This document shows positions 47,483 to 58,682 of a stretch of DNA of 64,000 nucleotides, one piece after another. The position numbers and the translations under genes were made by a program. Numbering within the stretch: the stretch's first letter is position 1; each line of letters opens with the position of its first letter. The notes beneath the pieces are model-generated. The model was given only the letters and a program-made list of their open reading frames with translations, was not told where the DNA came from and did not search any database. Origin of the DNA: Temnothorax longispinosus (Eukaryota; Arthropoda; Insecta; Hymenoptera; Formicidae); assembly GCF_030848805.1 (NCBI RefSeq), contig NC_092358.1, positions 17,558,250 to 17,622,249 of the forward strand, read 5' to 3'.

Positions 47483-48320
47483 TCGTACTTCTTCAATTTT
47501 TTAATTATTCCGTATATGTATATTATGTATGTAATATGTACAAGTCCAATTATAGCGGTCAACAAGGCTGTAGGTTGCCTTACCAAATCTGGATGCCATA
47601 TTGCATGTAACACCAACAATAGCAACGGTCTTGACTTGGATAATAGAATGTAGTAAACAGGCGCATTTGACGAATAATTAGACACGCTTTACGTTGTTGC
47701 ATAACGTAAAACGATCTTTCGAATTAGATCAACTTTTTTTATAAATATATAATATTATATATACTAACTGTTTTATTAATTACTTACTAATTAATCTAAT
47801 ATTTCTAAGTATATCGGAGTTCTCTTATATCGATGTATGAACTCATTTATTTTGTAACGTCTACTTTAACGTATACGTTTGTATTAGAGTTGTAATCTGT
47901 ATACATGTTAGAGTTGTAAAACATATCCAAATATATTAAAATATAGAAATTATTCGAAATAATTTTCTTTGCTTAGTTCAATTCAAGCGTTCAAATTATT
48001 AGAATATTTCGAGTATTAGTATTCCAATTTTAAAATACGGATTGTGTTTATAATTCTAGTCAATATGTAACAATTTTATGCAGAATAAATTATTATAGAA
48101 TTTCTATACATAATCTCTAAATACATTAAAATTAATAGTAATGTAATTATTACAAAGTTGCAATTGAAACATGATTCAGACGATTTTGTTTATATTTGTT
48201 AAAAAATTGATAAATGGAAATGGAGAGAGATATCATAATATAAAATAGATACATTTTAATTAATAAGGTAATAGACTTTTGAAAAATGTAACAGTTTATT
48301 AATTTAAACTGTCCACAATC

Positions 48321-48324
<4 letters not shown>

Positions 48325-48398
<74 letters not shown>
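48325..48398. repeat. (AT)n microsatellite
   Basis: About 37 uninterrupted AT units. Confidence 0.95.
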
Positions 48399-48401
<3 letters not shown>

Positions 48402-49456
48402 TATAATATATAATTTGTATATGATTATAACATATAATTTGTATACTTATTATCCCTATTATCTATTATCTTTATTATATAAATATATTAAACAGCGAAG
48501 AATTACTCGTTCTCAAACAAATGATACTTTATGGCTTATTAAAAGTTTGAATGTATAAATTTCTTCTTGCATTTGCAATTATCCTTCCATTTATATTTTA
48601 TGATTTTGAGAAATTTGCGTATCACAAACGTTATTGCAAAATTTATCTTACATTTCGTTTTATGTAAAAATTAAATTTAATAAAATTTTGTAAGTTTTTC
48701 ATAAAGTTTGTTATTAATATACTACAGTCATTTGATAAATAAGATATTAAACATGTATGAATCGCGGTGATTAACAATGTAATAAAATAATTCTTAACAC
48801 TAATAAAACGAATATCGACGTTGTATGTGAAAAATCACTAGTATCACTACCACAAAACTATCATAAGTTTTGCTATTATAACTATTAACTATTAAATGTT
48901 TTACTTATAATATTTTTCTTACTATAATTATCTTTTCAACTCCTACAGTAGCGTTTTACTTTCTCGCACAATTGTTTATACATCCTATAGACTCAACGAT
49001 TTTTTGTTTCACGAAAATTCAACGGAATTCCGGCTTCTTCAATGACAAATGCTGATGGCTGCACATAATTACGCGTCTTTAAAGTTATATCTAGTCTTTG
49101 CCTGCCTACTTTTTGTCATTCCAAGAAAAAGGCACTGATTTATTTAATTCAACACCAAAATTATAAGTAAGTTTTTGTGTAGCTTTCAAAGTTAGACCAA
49201 AGTACATTTTAAACAATGACAGCAAATATTGAGCTAACTCATCTTCTTCTTGAATGGTAAGTACCTAAATATTTATCTCGTCACGTATATCTATTTTTAT
49301 AAGCGTTTCTTTTTATGTAAAACTTAATAATTGTAATAATAATAAGAGAAAATAGGACCGTTACGATATACAATCAAATTTGAATAAAATGCCATTTACT
49401 GTCCAAGCTTAGATCTTTAGCAGCCTAATATTAATTTCTGTGTGTATATATATTAT

Positions 49457-50354
49457 GAGGAAAGTCCCCTATTATGAGATAGGCTCCTAATATGCGATAG
49501 CGAGGTTTCTGCTAACCTAATAGGCCCTATCTGTTGGTTCCACCATGAACTTATTGCCTTTGGGGTAAAACCTATTTAGTGAAAAATTCATTGTTTGATC
49601 GTGCGTGTAGTCGTTGCAGAGAAAGAAATTGTGAAATTGCTGGATGTTGTCAAGTGTCATGGATATGAGTCTTTAAACCTTGTTTATTATATAATTAATA
49701 AATATTTGGCAATAAGTTCTGCATGCAGCAATAGAGTAAGGTCGTATTAATAGGAAAATACGGGATATGTTGAGTTGCTCAATTGTAGAGATTAGATTTG
49801 GTGATCGTGAAACCGCAAGGCGTGGTGCTCGTAACATGAGATACTCAGGGTACTCCTGGGTTGCTGGAGTATGAAAGTTATTGTATAGTAATAAAAGAAG
49901 AGAAAATACTATATTAACGTTAAGGAAAGGTTTATACGAATTTATAAGACTGTGCTGACCTTGATTTGAGAGGGAAGGGTGGAGGGGGAAGATTAGGTAC
50001 AATATTGAGTATAAGTGGGTTTACGATTGTTGCAAATATGCTTCTCTATTACATTTGTCTTTCAAAAACTTTAAATAAAGGTTTTTAATAATAATACTGA
50101 TGTATTTTGCACTTTATTAGCGATTTCCCGGGGTCTCTCATATTAGGAGCACACTTTTGCGATTTTGCCGAAAGCTCATTTTTCACATTTTTCTAATTTT
50201 CAGCAAAATTAATATTTAAATTAAATTTTACATTTGAGCATCTTAAAGCTTATTAAATTCCCTTTAAAATGACCTACTATATTTTTCAATTCTGCCCATA
50301 AACTTCCGGCAATCACAAAATAGATATGGTATCTCATAATCGGGTACTTTCCTC
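49457..50354. mobile_element. 898-bp MITE-like element
   Basis: GAGGAAAGTCCCCTATTATG at the left and CATAATCGGGTACTTTCCTC at the right are inverted repeats of about 25 bp with three mismatches. A related internal pair (CTCCTAATATG and CATATTAGGAG) lies at 49484 and 50139. The interior open frame on the minus strand has no homology. Confidence 0.6.
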
Positions 50355-50469
50355 TGATATACATGTATTTTTTCAACTTAATTGCGCGCCGATTTTTTGT
50401 CGGACTTGAAACACAGTTATTGTTGAAACATTAAAACCCTTCCATCCCCGGAATTAAGAGCGTTTTTCT

Positions 50470-51240
50470 TTGGCAGAACTGATGCGCACTCAGTGCACAT
50501 TAAAGTGGTGATACACAAATCAACGTATATAAAGTGTATGTTTAAGGGGATCCTAAAGTGAAGGCTGAACTTCCTCGACGTCGATAATGTCAACATTTCT
50601 AATTCTGTTTTCTTGTCATATATCTATATCTGTCCTTGTCTAACGAGAGGCATCTGTCTTTGTTCGATTACTGCGCCATCTTTTGCCACACGCAATATTG
50701 CTTATCCTGTCAACCTGAATGTGCTTTTGCACATATAAAAATTATATAAAGTAATCTTTTTTTCTAGGTTTTCAATCTTAGATCTAATTGCACGATATTG
50801 TTCTTAAATGTTGTCCCTAGGTCATGCCGGTCTAATTTTGTGGATATTTATCGTGGAATTTTTGTACAAAGCAAATATTGTCGTCACGTATACCAAAAAT
50901 TAACAAAAATATTAATTTTTTTTCGTTTTCGATATAAATTTGACCACCATGACCTAGATTTTGATGCGTACTTTAATTCTAGACAAGAATTTTGCATTTC
51001 TATAAAGTCAATTAAAAGATTAGTGCTAAGAAAAAAAAGCCGGTATTACAGACGGCTTTAGGATCCCCTTAATGTAAACGGATTAAGTCCACGAAAGCCT
51101 CAATATTCTTTATTGTACTATTTGGTAAAATATGTATTAGGTATTTTATCAAAATATTTGCACTTTACTTTAAATATTAAAGATTAAATCAATGCAGTAC
51201 AACGGCTTTAATGTTCACTGAGTGCGCACTAGTTCTGCCA
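50470..51240. mobile_element. Inverted-repeat element carrying a nested piggyBac MITE
   Basis: TTGGCAGAACTGATGCGCAC...(50470-50506) and GTGCGCACTAGTTCTGCCAA (51221-51240) are inverses over about 36 bp with four mismatches. Its remaining sequence is split by the TTAA-flanked insertion at 50546-51068. Just upstream, the GCGCCGATTTTTTGT block at about 50387 recurs at about 54447, so the true boundary may lie further out. Confidence 0.55.
50546..51068. mobile_element. piggyBac-type MITE
   Basis: 523 bp bounded by inverted repeats GGGGATCCTAAAG and CTTTAGGATCCCC and flanked by TTAA on both sides (50542-50545, 51069-51072), the piggyBac target duplication. No transposase. Confidence 0.85.
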
Positions 51241-51302
51241 ATGAAAAATGTTATATCGACTCAATTTAATTATCTAAACATTGTAAAGAATTTATTGCGA
51301 AA

Positions 51303-51393
51303 AATATTACCTCAGCCAGGATTCGAACCTGGAACGAACCTCTCTCATTTGTCGAACAAAATTCTGGCGCACTCTCTCAAATACACCAGGCAT
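51303..51393 (-). ncRNA. tRNA-like sequence (tRNA relic or SINE head)
   Basis: On the minus strand TGGTGTATTTGAGAG resembles a Pol III A box, and 59 bases later GGTTCGAATCC is a perfect B box inside a 5-bp T-stem (CCAGG/CCTGG). The acceptor stem does not pair, so it is not a functional tRNA. No SINE body is recognised. Confidence 0.45.
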
Positions 51394-51987
51394 CGCCCGG
51401 ACAACGTCAAGTATTCTGTAAAATCTATATGCTCCTTTTAAGTAACCTTCTGAATCACCCTGTATATAATTTAATTACAATAAAGTACCGAAGATTAAGT
51501 AGTGTAAGAATCTGTAAAATTAATGTTTTATATTTGTTTATAAGAAAAGAAAGTCATTGTTAACCTTGTTGTTAAACAATAAATTATTTATTTTAAAATT
51601 TAAGTTACAAACATTATGTGTTTTTCTACTTTATTATATTTTGAATCTATATAGCAGTGCCAAGTTTTTTCAATTAAAATTTTATTTTAATTGAATTTTT
51701 TAAATTCCTACTAACCTTAAATTCTATTGAAAAAACTAATGCAACACTGATTGTGAGTGCAATTTTATTATTTCTGTACTGTGAAAATTAATTCACATAT
51801 TTACAGTTTTTAATGTTCCACTGACAAGAATTTGTCAAATTTGACAAATTTATTACTCTTTTTGTCAACAATTGGAAGCTTTGTTTGACAGAAACCAACC
51901 AAATAAATTTTAAATACTGTGGAAATGTTGATAATTCTTATATATTCTTTATTTGTCGACAGAAAATATTTTACTACTAAAATATTT
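51394..51987. other. AT-rich spacer
   Basis: No gene is recognised. Ends at AAATATTT (51980-51987), the left target duplication of the next element. Confidence 0.5.
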
Positions 51988-52807
51988 GGTAATTGTTTAG
52001 ATGGGAGGGACCACCTTGGATGACTTTGATATTTTAGTATGTTGTCAAGGTCACCTTCTTGAGTGACCTTCAGAAGGTTTCAGTCCGAGCTCGTTATTCG
52101 TTAAAAAGTTATAAACAAAAAAAGTTTGGAAAATATAACAGTTATTTTGAGTACTAATAGACATAAATAATTGATATTTATGTGGAAATATAGTATATGT
52201 ATGAACAAAGGAAAATTATTTAAAGTAGTGAATTGTTGATATATTGAAAGGAAAGTTATTTAAAGTAGAGAATAGAGAGTATGTACTTTTAAAGCGCGTC
52301 AACTAACCTATGTTGGTTAGTGACGCGCTTTAAACAGTTAAATACTTTTAAAGCGCGTCACTAACCCTCATAGGTTAGTTGACGCGCTTTAAACACTTAA
52401 ATACTTTTAAAGCGCGTCACTAACCTATGTAGATTAGTGACGCGCTTTAAAAGTATTTAAGTGTTTAAAGCGCGTCACTAACCTATAATAAAGTATTCTC
52501 TGCTTTAACAAAAAGACTTCAATTTATCAACAATTTACTGCTTTAAATGTTGTGTTTTGGTAAAGCAGCGACTTTCTCGCGAAATAAAGTATTCTCTGCT
52601 TTTTTAAAAAAAACGTAATATTAGTCATTTATGCCTTCCAATACTCAAAATAGCTTCTATATTTCCCAAACTTTTTTTGTTAATAACTTTTTAACGAATA
52701 ACGAGCGCGGGCTGAAACCTTGTGAAGGTTACTCAGGATGGTGACCTTGACAACATACTAAAATATCAAGGTCATCCAAGGTGATCCCACCCATCTAAAC
52801 AATTACC
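51988..52807. mobile_element. Non-autonomous Merlin relative with hairpin array
   Basis: 820 bp, ends GGTAATTGTTTAGATGGG and complement, then GGACCACCTTGGATGACT and the TGTTGTCAAGGTCACC palindrome. Flanked by a perfect 8-bp duplication AAATATTT (51980-51987, 52808-52815). The right subterminal part (about 52504-52630) is nearly identical to 8090-8210 of the Merlin copy with transposase, including CTCGCGAAATAAAGTATTCT. The interior carries the array below; no protein. Confidence 0.92.
52286..52490. repeat. Array of 59-bp palindromic units
   Basis: Units start at 52286, 52345, 52404 and (partial) 52463. Each is a hairpin with an AAAGCGCGTCACTAACC-type left arm and a GGTTAGTGACGCGCTTT-type right arm. 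Three spacers join the arms; the third is the exact reverse complement of the second. Confidence 0.92.
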
Positions 52808-52815
52808 AAATATTT

Positions 52816-53483
52816 TACTACATATGTTATTTATCAGAAAATAAAGTTACTCCACACATTTATCTACATGAATTAATATGGAAATACTGACATAAATAAA
52901 TAAGAATTAAAAGAACTTTTTTATTTGTATTCTTTACTTTATCACCACTTCACAATAAAAATACATATATTGTTTCATTTATCTATTATTTATGTAATTA
53001 ATAACACAGGAGGATAACCTCATGTGTCATTAATTATTACGTTCACTACTATCACTATGTAAGATTACGTTAGTGAGCAAGGCAGATGTCAGATTCAGAT
53101 GACAGATATCAGATGATCGAGTTCCGTGCAACGGCGCTGCTGCGTCTCGTGGCATCTTCTAACGAAAATTATGATGTTTCTTGTCGTAAAGTTTGGCGAT
53201 TTTAGACTTTAAGCTGAAAAATCTCATTGTCAGCAAAAATAAAGATAGTTTTGTTACATAATATGAACCCACTCAATTGATTGAGCTCACCCAGAAACGC
53301 ATCGATTCAGCCCTTATAACTGAACGTAAATCTCGTCTGCGTTCAACTATAGTTGGGCGGCATAAAGTACAGCGCCTTGCATCGCACGTATAATATACAC
53401 TTGGCGTGAGACATTACCGTGTCTCTTGTGATAGGGTACATCTTCCACAAGATGTTGATTAATGATTGTTCCTATACGGAAAC
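52816..53483. other. AT-rich spacer
   Basis: No gene or bounded repeat is recognised. Confidence 0.5.
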
Positions 53484-53680
53484 ATATACAACAAAACCAT
53501 GAAACCTACGAAACACGAAACATAAAAAGTAAAAGAGATATATTTTCACAAAATATAAAATTCTTAATAAAAATTATGAGGCTATACAACAAAACTACAA
53601 AACCTACGAAACACGAAACATGAAAAAGTGAAAGAGATATATTTTCCCGAAATATAAAATCCTTAATAAAAATGTTGAGC
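53484..53680 (+). repeat. Two-copy tandem repeat, 98-bp period
   Basis: Copies from about 53486 and 53584 share ATACAACAAAAC, CCTACGAAACACGAAACAT and GAGATATATTTTC. Several substitutions separate them. Confidence 0.85.
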
Positions 53681-55503
53681 TACATAAATTTTTACGACCA
53701 AAGAAAAACAATTCGTAAGTTCTGATAAAAGATTTGCAAGGAGCAGAAAATCATCAGGAAAGTTTATCACGGTTAAAAATGTCGCGGTTGCGCGGTAGTC
53801 GGTCTCTGTCAGATGCGAATTTGCGAAATATTTATTTCTGGCGAATATTTTGCAGCAAAAAGTTCAACATTGCTGTCGTTTGTGTCGTAAAGCGCATGCA
53901 AAGAACGTTTTTCATCGATGCTCGCATAGTCGGGAGTGTTGAGTATTTCTTCTGCTTTTTTTTCCTTTTTTTCATCAGGCTGTGACAAATGACACTTAAG
54001 CCCAGAATTTTTTGCGAACCCAGCGACCGACATTATTACTCCGCCAAATTGTGTTGACGAAGAATCGTACGTAATAAAGTCCGCAGGTTTTACGGAAGAT
54101 CAAAAACTCAAATGCGATTCTCTGGGTTGTTGTCGCGTGTGATATCGATGGGAAAAAAGTGACGTAACGAAAGAATCGAGCTAAATCACCACTTCGTTTT
54201 GTCGATATGATGAGTGTGTGGTCGCAATAATAGAAAATATTACAACACAATACGGATTTATAAAGTTTTTAAATTTGAACTCCTCTATTATCAAAGTGCT
54301 AACTTTTTACATGCGTAAATGTGATTATCACGGATAACAAATGTTTTTTTATAGAACAGAAATCTAATAAATACGAAACATATTTGTGAATTTATATTGT
54401 GTGAATTTTGTATACTTTTTCCAAACTCAGTACGCCGCACTCTGTGCGCCGATTTTTTGTAGGTCTTTAAAACACAGCTCTTTATTGGAACAGCAAATCT
54501 ACATACTTAAATTGATAATCAGTAATTAGTAAAGTATACAAAATTTATACAATATTATCCCTATTCACTCCAACGTTTTTTTCGCCCCAATAATCCTCCA
54601 ACCATGCACTTTCGAGTCCCACGTGTTTTTTATAATGTTAATAGCTTTGAAAAATTCTCCAAAAATTATTATAATATCTTTGTACCTTCGACTAAAAATC
54701 AATGTAAAGAACATTTGAAAATCATTTATTTAAATATTTTTTTACAACAATTATATGTTGACAAACACACGTTACGACTCGTTTTACTTAAAAAATCATA
54801 ACTCACGAACAAATTGACGAAGCTTAATGAACCAAAACGCAAATTAAAGCTAAAAGCAGTGCAAATGAGAAAAAAAATATGAGATAATATTAATTAAATA
54901 GGAATACTTAATTTCGTCGCCGCAAATTTGGTAATTTTTAAATGGTACAGAAGGACTTTAAGGACTTAAAGAATGCTAGAAAAAGAATTTCTGAATAAGA
55001 AAAGGCGAATTTGAAGTGTGACAGATATTTTTTATGTAAAAAAATTAATTTTTTTTATATAATCGTAGCTCCTCCCCACCTCTTCCACCTGCCTCTGAGC
55101 CATAATAGACCTCTGTGGAATGTTAAATTTCTTTTTTAACGACAAAAATATTTTAAATACGGTTAAATTATACACAAAAATACATTTTTATCGAAAAAAA
55201 TGCTCATTTACCTTTCACACAACACTGACGTAATCTTCCAACCATGCACTTTCATGTCCCACCGAGATTTTGATTGTTCCCCGTTTCGAGAGTAAATGAG
55301 CTAGGACTTTGAAATTTTTACCTGAGGTTCCCTGCCACAATAACTTTTTTCCGGCGTGGAGGGGATTCTCCCACGATCATTTGTTTTTCGGAACAAACGA
55401 CTGTTAGAAATTCGTGGGACACGAAAGGCATGGTTGGAGCGAATAGGGTTATTATTAAACTACCAAGATCCAATCCAGTTAAATGGTGTTTTTCTCTCTA
55501 ATC
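53681..55503. other. Region without genes; 32-bp direct repeat
   Basis: TCCAACCATGCACTTTC lies in a 32-bp near-identical direct repeat at 54591-54622 and 55231-55262. A segment at about 54447-54483 (GCGCCGATTTTTTGT, AAAACACAG) is related to 50387-50424. No coding sequence is recognised. Confidence 0.5.
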
Positions 55504-55738
55504 TAATTGAGGCCATTGATGGAAAAAGGGCACATATAGGCACTCATGTGCTCTTTTTTCGTAAATCGTCTAAAAATTGACTCAGGTATAATGTGTTATA
55601 TATATGGACGGATAAAAACTACAGTAGTGTAAATCAAATATTTTTAAAAAGTGGTTTTTACCCTTCCATATATAATTTAGACGATTTACGGAAAAAGGCT
55701 ATATACATAAGCCTATATGTACCTTTTAACCTCAATTG
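55504..55738. mobile_element. 235-bp inverted-repeat MITE
   Basis: TAATTGAGGCC and GTAAATCGTCTAAAAATT on the left pair with AATTTAGACGATTTAC and CCTCAATTGA on the right. Both arms contain a small CATATAGGC hairpin. Non-coding. Confidence 0.6.
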
Positions 55739-56882
55739 ATTGTATATCATAACGGTCCTCTGTTTCACTTATCACTATTCTATATATTTTAATGTAACAC
55801 TTTTTCTTTAAAAACTTTGTTAATTTGCTTGAAAATGAATAATATAATTAAAAGAAAAGTTAAAGAAAAATTTGTACAATATTTAACAAGAGTTATTTAA
55901 AACAATAACAGTTATTTGGAAAATAGATATCACAAGCCCGATGATCTCAAAGGCTTATCCGTCCGGAATTAAAATACCATAGTACGGGAGGAATCAATAT
56001 TCCGCGATCGTGCGCCGGGAATTAGGATCGTCGACCGTAGTTACGTAGGCAGGAAGCTTCTCGATAAGAAGTATAAGGACCATCACGATGGAGCGTAAAA
56101 AAAACCGACCAATAAAATTCCGAAGGGGAGAGATCGGAATTCGCTGAGTTTGATAGGCGCTTTCCCAATCGCGCTGAACTCGCCCTTTCATCTCTCGGCG
56201 CGCATGTGATGCTACCCACGTTCAATTGACACAGGCGTATTGGCAAAACTTTACGCAGAAAAACTGCGGAGTATAGATATAAGGAGATGCTTCTAATTGT
56301 GAGTCACGTTCCAGCCGAACGTTATATAGGACCTGAATCGTTCGCGAAAGTTGTTTAGATCGAGCGTGCCAGCGAAGTGTAGTTAGTTACGATGCGCACC
56401 GGCACGGCGGAAATAATTCCAGCGACACGTTGCGCACTTGCCATCGCGACATAATACTTTTTTTTGATGGGAATTTATAACTCCGAGTTGCACTTGTATT
56501 TCAGTGCTTCGCGCGCGCGCGCATTTAATTTACTTTCTCGCGCGACGAGAGAAGTTAATTTACTTCGGCGGCTGGAGTATATTGTCTTGACAGTTTGCCC
56601 GTTCGCGCATTTCTCAATTAGGTAGATATAAAATATTAAAGGATAAGATTTTATCGTATCACACAAAAGGTGCAGTACTTTTAGTGAAGTTTCAGTTGTT
56701 CTCTAATTAAATGTTCCTTACCAAAGAACCATTCCTGAAAAACGGTTAGAAAAAGAAAGAATCGGATAAAAAAATTTCAAGATAAAAAGCCGAAAAACTC
56801 CAAAAGCCCCTCCCTACCCTGAAAATTAAAAGGCTCCCTTCTCTCTATCTTAAAAATTCCTATTTTTTTCTTTAAGTAACAC
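55739..56882. other. Region without recognised genes, GC-richer centre
   Basis: 55980-56600 is CpG-rich. TATATAGG at 56322-56329 and CGAGCGTGCCAGC downstream could belong to a promoter, but no transcript or open frame supports this. A (CG)n run lies at 56510-56521. Confidence 0.4.
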
Positions 56883-57263
56883 CCCAGGTAGCACATATTA
56901 GTTTCATATACGTTTTTTGAACGTATAATATATTATAGTTTCATAACCGTCTCATAATCATTAAGAAACGTTTGAATATAAATGTTTTTAAAACTATGAT
57001 TTAAACAATGATTTAAAAAACGTATTTTTTACGTTTACAGTTAACAAAAATATTTGTTACATTTTTTCTTTTAAAATTATAATTTGCTTTATTTATATAA
57101 ATATAATAGCTTTAATTGTCTTTTTTAAAACATTTAAATTTATATTGCACTAATTATTGCACAAGCTTAGAAAACTTCCAACAGTTGCAAAACGTGGCTA
57201 TTGAAAGAACGTTTATATGTTTGTTTTATTTTGAAGAACTTCCTGAACTGGTGCACATCAGTA

Positions 57264-58282
57264 GGGGAGATCGGGGCTCATTGACACAGTTTTCACAATT
57301 TCGGCATTTGATTTTTTAAACATTTAATTATCATGATTAAACAGTATAAATATGATAGAGAGAAACTTTCTCTACATTTTCATACCAGGAACGATTCTTT
57401 AATACCGTATAGTTTCTTTGCAATAAGTGAAATACGAACATGCTGCATTGTAGCCAGCTTGCCTCGATAGTAGGGTAAGTTGGCTATAGGTACGATAAAA
57501 GTTTATGTTAAATTAATGGAAACGTAATAGAAATACATAACGCATAGCAGATGTACTTCTTAATAAAGATTATATATTTTTTAAAGTTATTTTCTAATGA
57601 TCAAATAGCAAAATGCTGTTACAGAAAATTGTAAACTATTTTAGATGTAGCTTTCTTCGATATAAAAATATTAAATATAAATATATATCTAGCTTCTATC
57701 ATCATTGTAGGTAGGAAATCACATATTCACACACGCAAGCTCGCGGCAACAGCAAGTCAAGTTAAGCGTACCTTAATATGAGTCAACATATCCCATCCCT
57801 ACATACGTTTAATTTCAGTCATTTTATTACTGTTGTTACTTAAAATAACATAGTCGAATACAGTAACAGAAACTTTTCTTTTAACTAACAATAATACGTC
57901 GCTTTGATTTACTTCTCAAGCTGAAGAACATTAATACGATATTTTGAAACGCTCGAAAATTTACTTGCTACCTCTTGAATCAGAGTTTTCTCTTTTTTTT
58001 ATTGTAATACTTGTTTGATTTAAATAAAACTTTGGGAAAAGTACCTATGTCATAAAAGAGATATTTTGGATTTGTTTTCTATTGCTGAACTGTCTGCGCT
58101 AGTTCAGAGTTTATTTTTTTTACTCTACATTGAAAGGAAAAAGATAAACTCTGAATTAGCACAGCCAGTTGAGCAATAGAAAACAGACTTTTTGTGATAC
58201 TTTTCCATTGTTTCTTTTCATAAATACACAAACGGAACACATTGCCAATTTGTTCCTTGTGCTAACGAGCCCCGATCTTCCC
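57264..58282. mobile_element. Nested 1.0-kb element with TA flanks
   Basis: GGGGAGATCGGGGCTCATTG at the left and AACGAGCCCCGATCTTCCC at the right are inverted repeats. TA at 57262-57263 and 58283-58284 fits a TA target duplication. No coding sequence. Inserted inside the element at 56883. Confidence 0.65.
58074..58184. repeat. 111-bp hairpin inside nested element
   Basis: GTTTTCTATTGCTGAACTG pairs with CAGTTGAGCAATAGAAAAC-type sequence; arms of about 45 bp extend through TTCAGAGTTTATTTTT and AAAAAGATAAACTCTGAA. Confidence 0.7.
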
Positions 58283-58682
58283 TAAGTTAGAGTGAGACAA
58301 GTATATTTTGTTTCACTTTAACTTAGAGGGAATATTGCACGAATGTGTGTACCAGTTCAGGAATTTCTTCGAAAAAGAATAGACGCAATAGATGGTATAA
58401 TAGATGCATATAGCTTCTAGAACATTCTCACGCATCGCATGTCTTAAAGACGTCATAAACACGTTCAAAAGACGTAAAAAGTAGGAATTTTAAAATTTCT
58501 TTATTATTAAAAAAACGTTTCTATAATAGTTTCTTAAACATTATTTTATCGGAAAAGAAACGTTTCATCGAACGTTTTTCGAATGGGCTTTTACTCATAA
58601 GAAACATTCTTAGAAATCGGTTATAAAACGTTTCGGAAAAATCCTTATAAAACATTTTTGAAACGTGTATGTGCTACCTGGG

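Larger units (their letters stand above)
47194..49456. other. Very AT-rich region with microsatellites
   Basis: Contains (AC)n at 47434-47480 and (AT)n at about 48325-48398. Open frames over the (AC)n are artefacts. No gene is recognised. Confidence 0.55.
56883..58682. mobile_element. 1.8-kb inverted-repeat element with nested insertion
   Basis: Ends CCCAGGTAGCACATATTAG and complement (ATGTGCTACCTGGG at the right). The interior is rich in AAACGTTT words, and an inner pair (AACTTCCTGAACTGGTGCAC against GTGTACCAGTTCAGGAATT) flanks the nested element. Non-coding. Confidence 0.7.

Noticed and set aside
47405..47685. Open frames with TH or CV dipeptide runs
   Set aside because: Translations of an (AC)n microsatellite.
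51303..51393. Functional tRNA gene
   Set aside because: The T-arm is perfect but the acceptor stem does not pair and the anticodon arm is irregular.
52286..52490. Possible CRISPR array
   Set aside because: Regular spacing, but the repeats are hairpins, the spacers are near identical or inverted copies, and the array lies inside a eukaryotic transposon.
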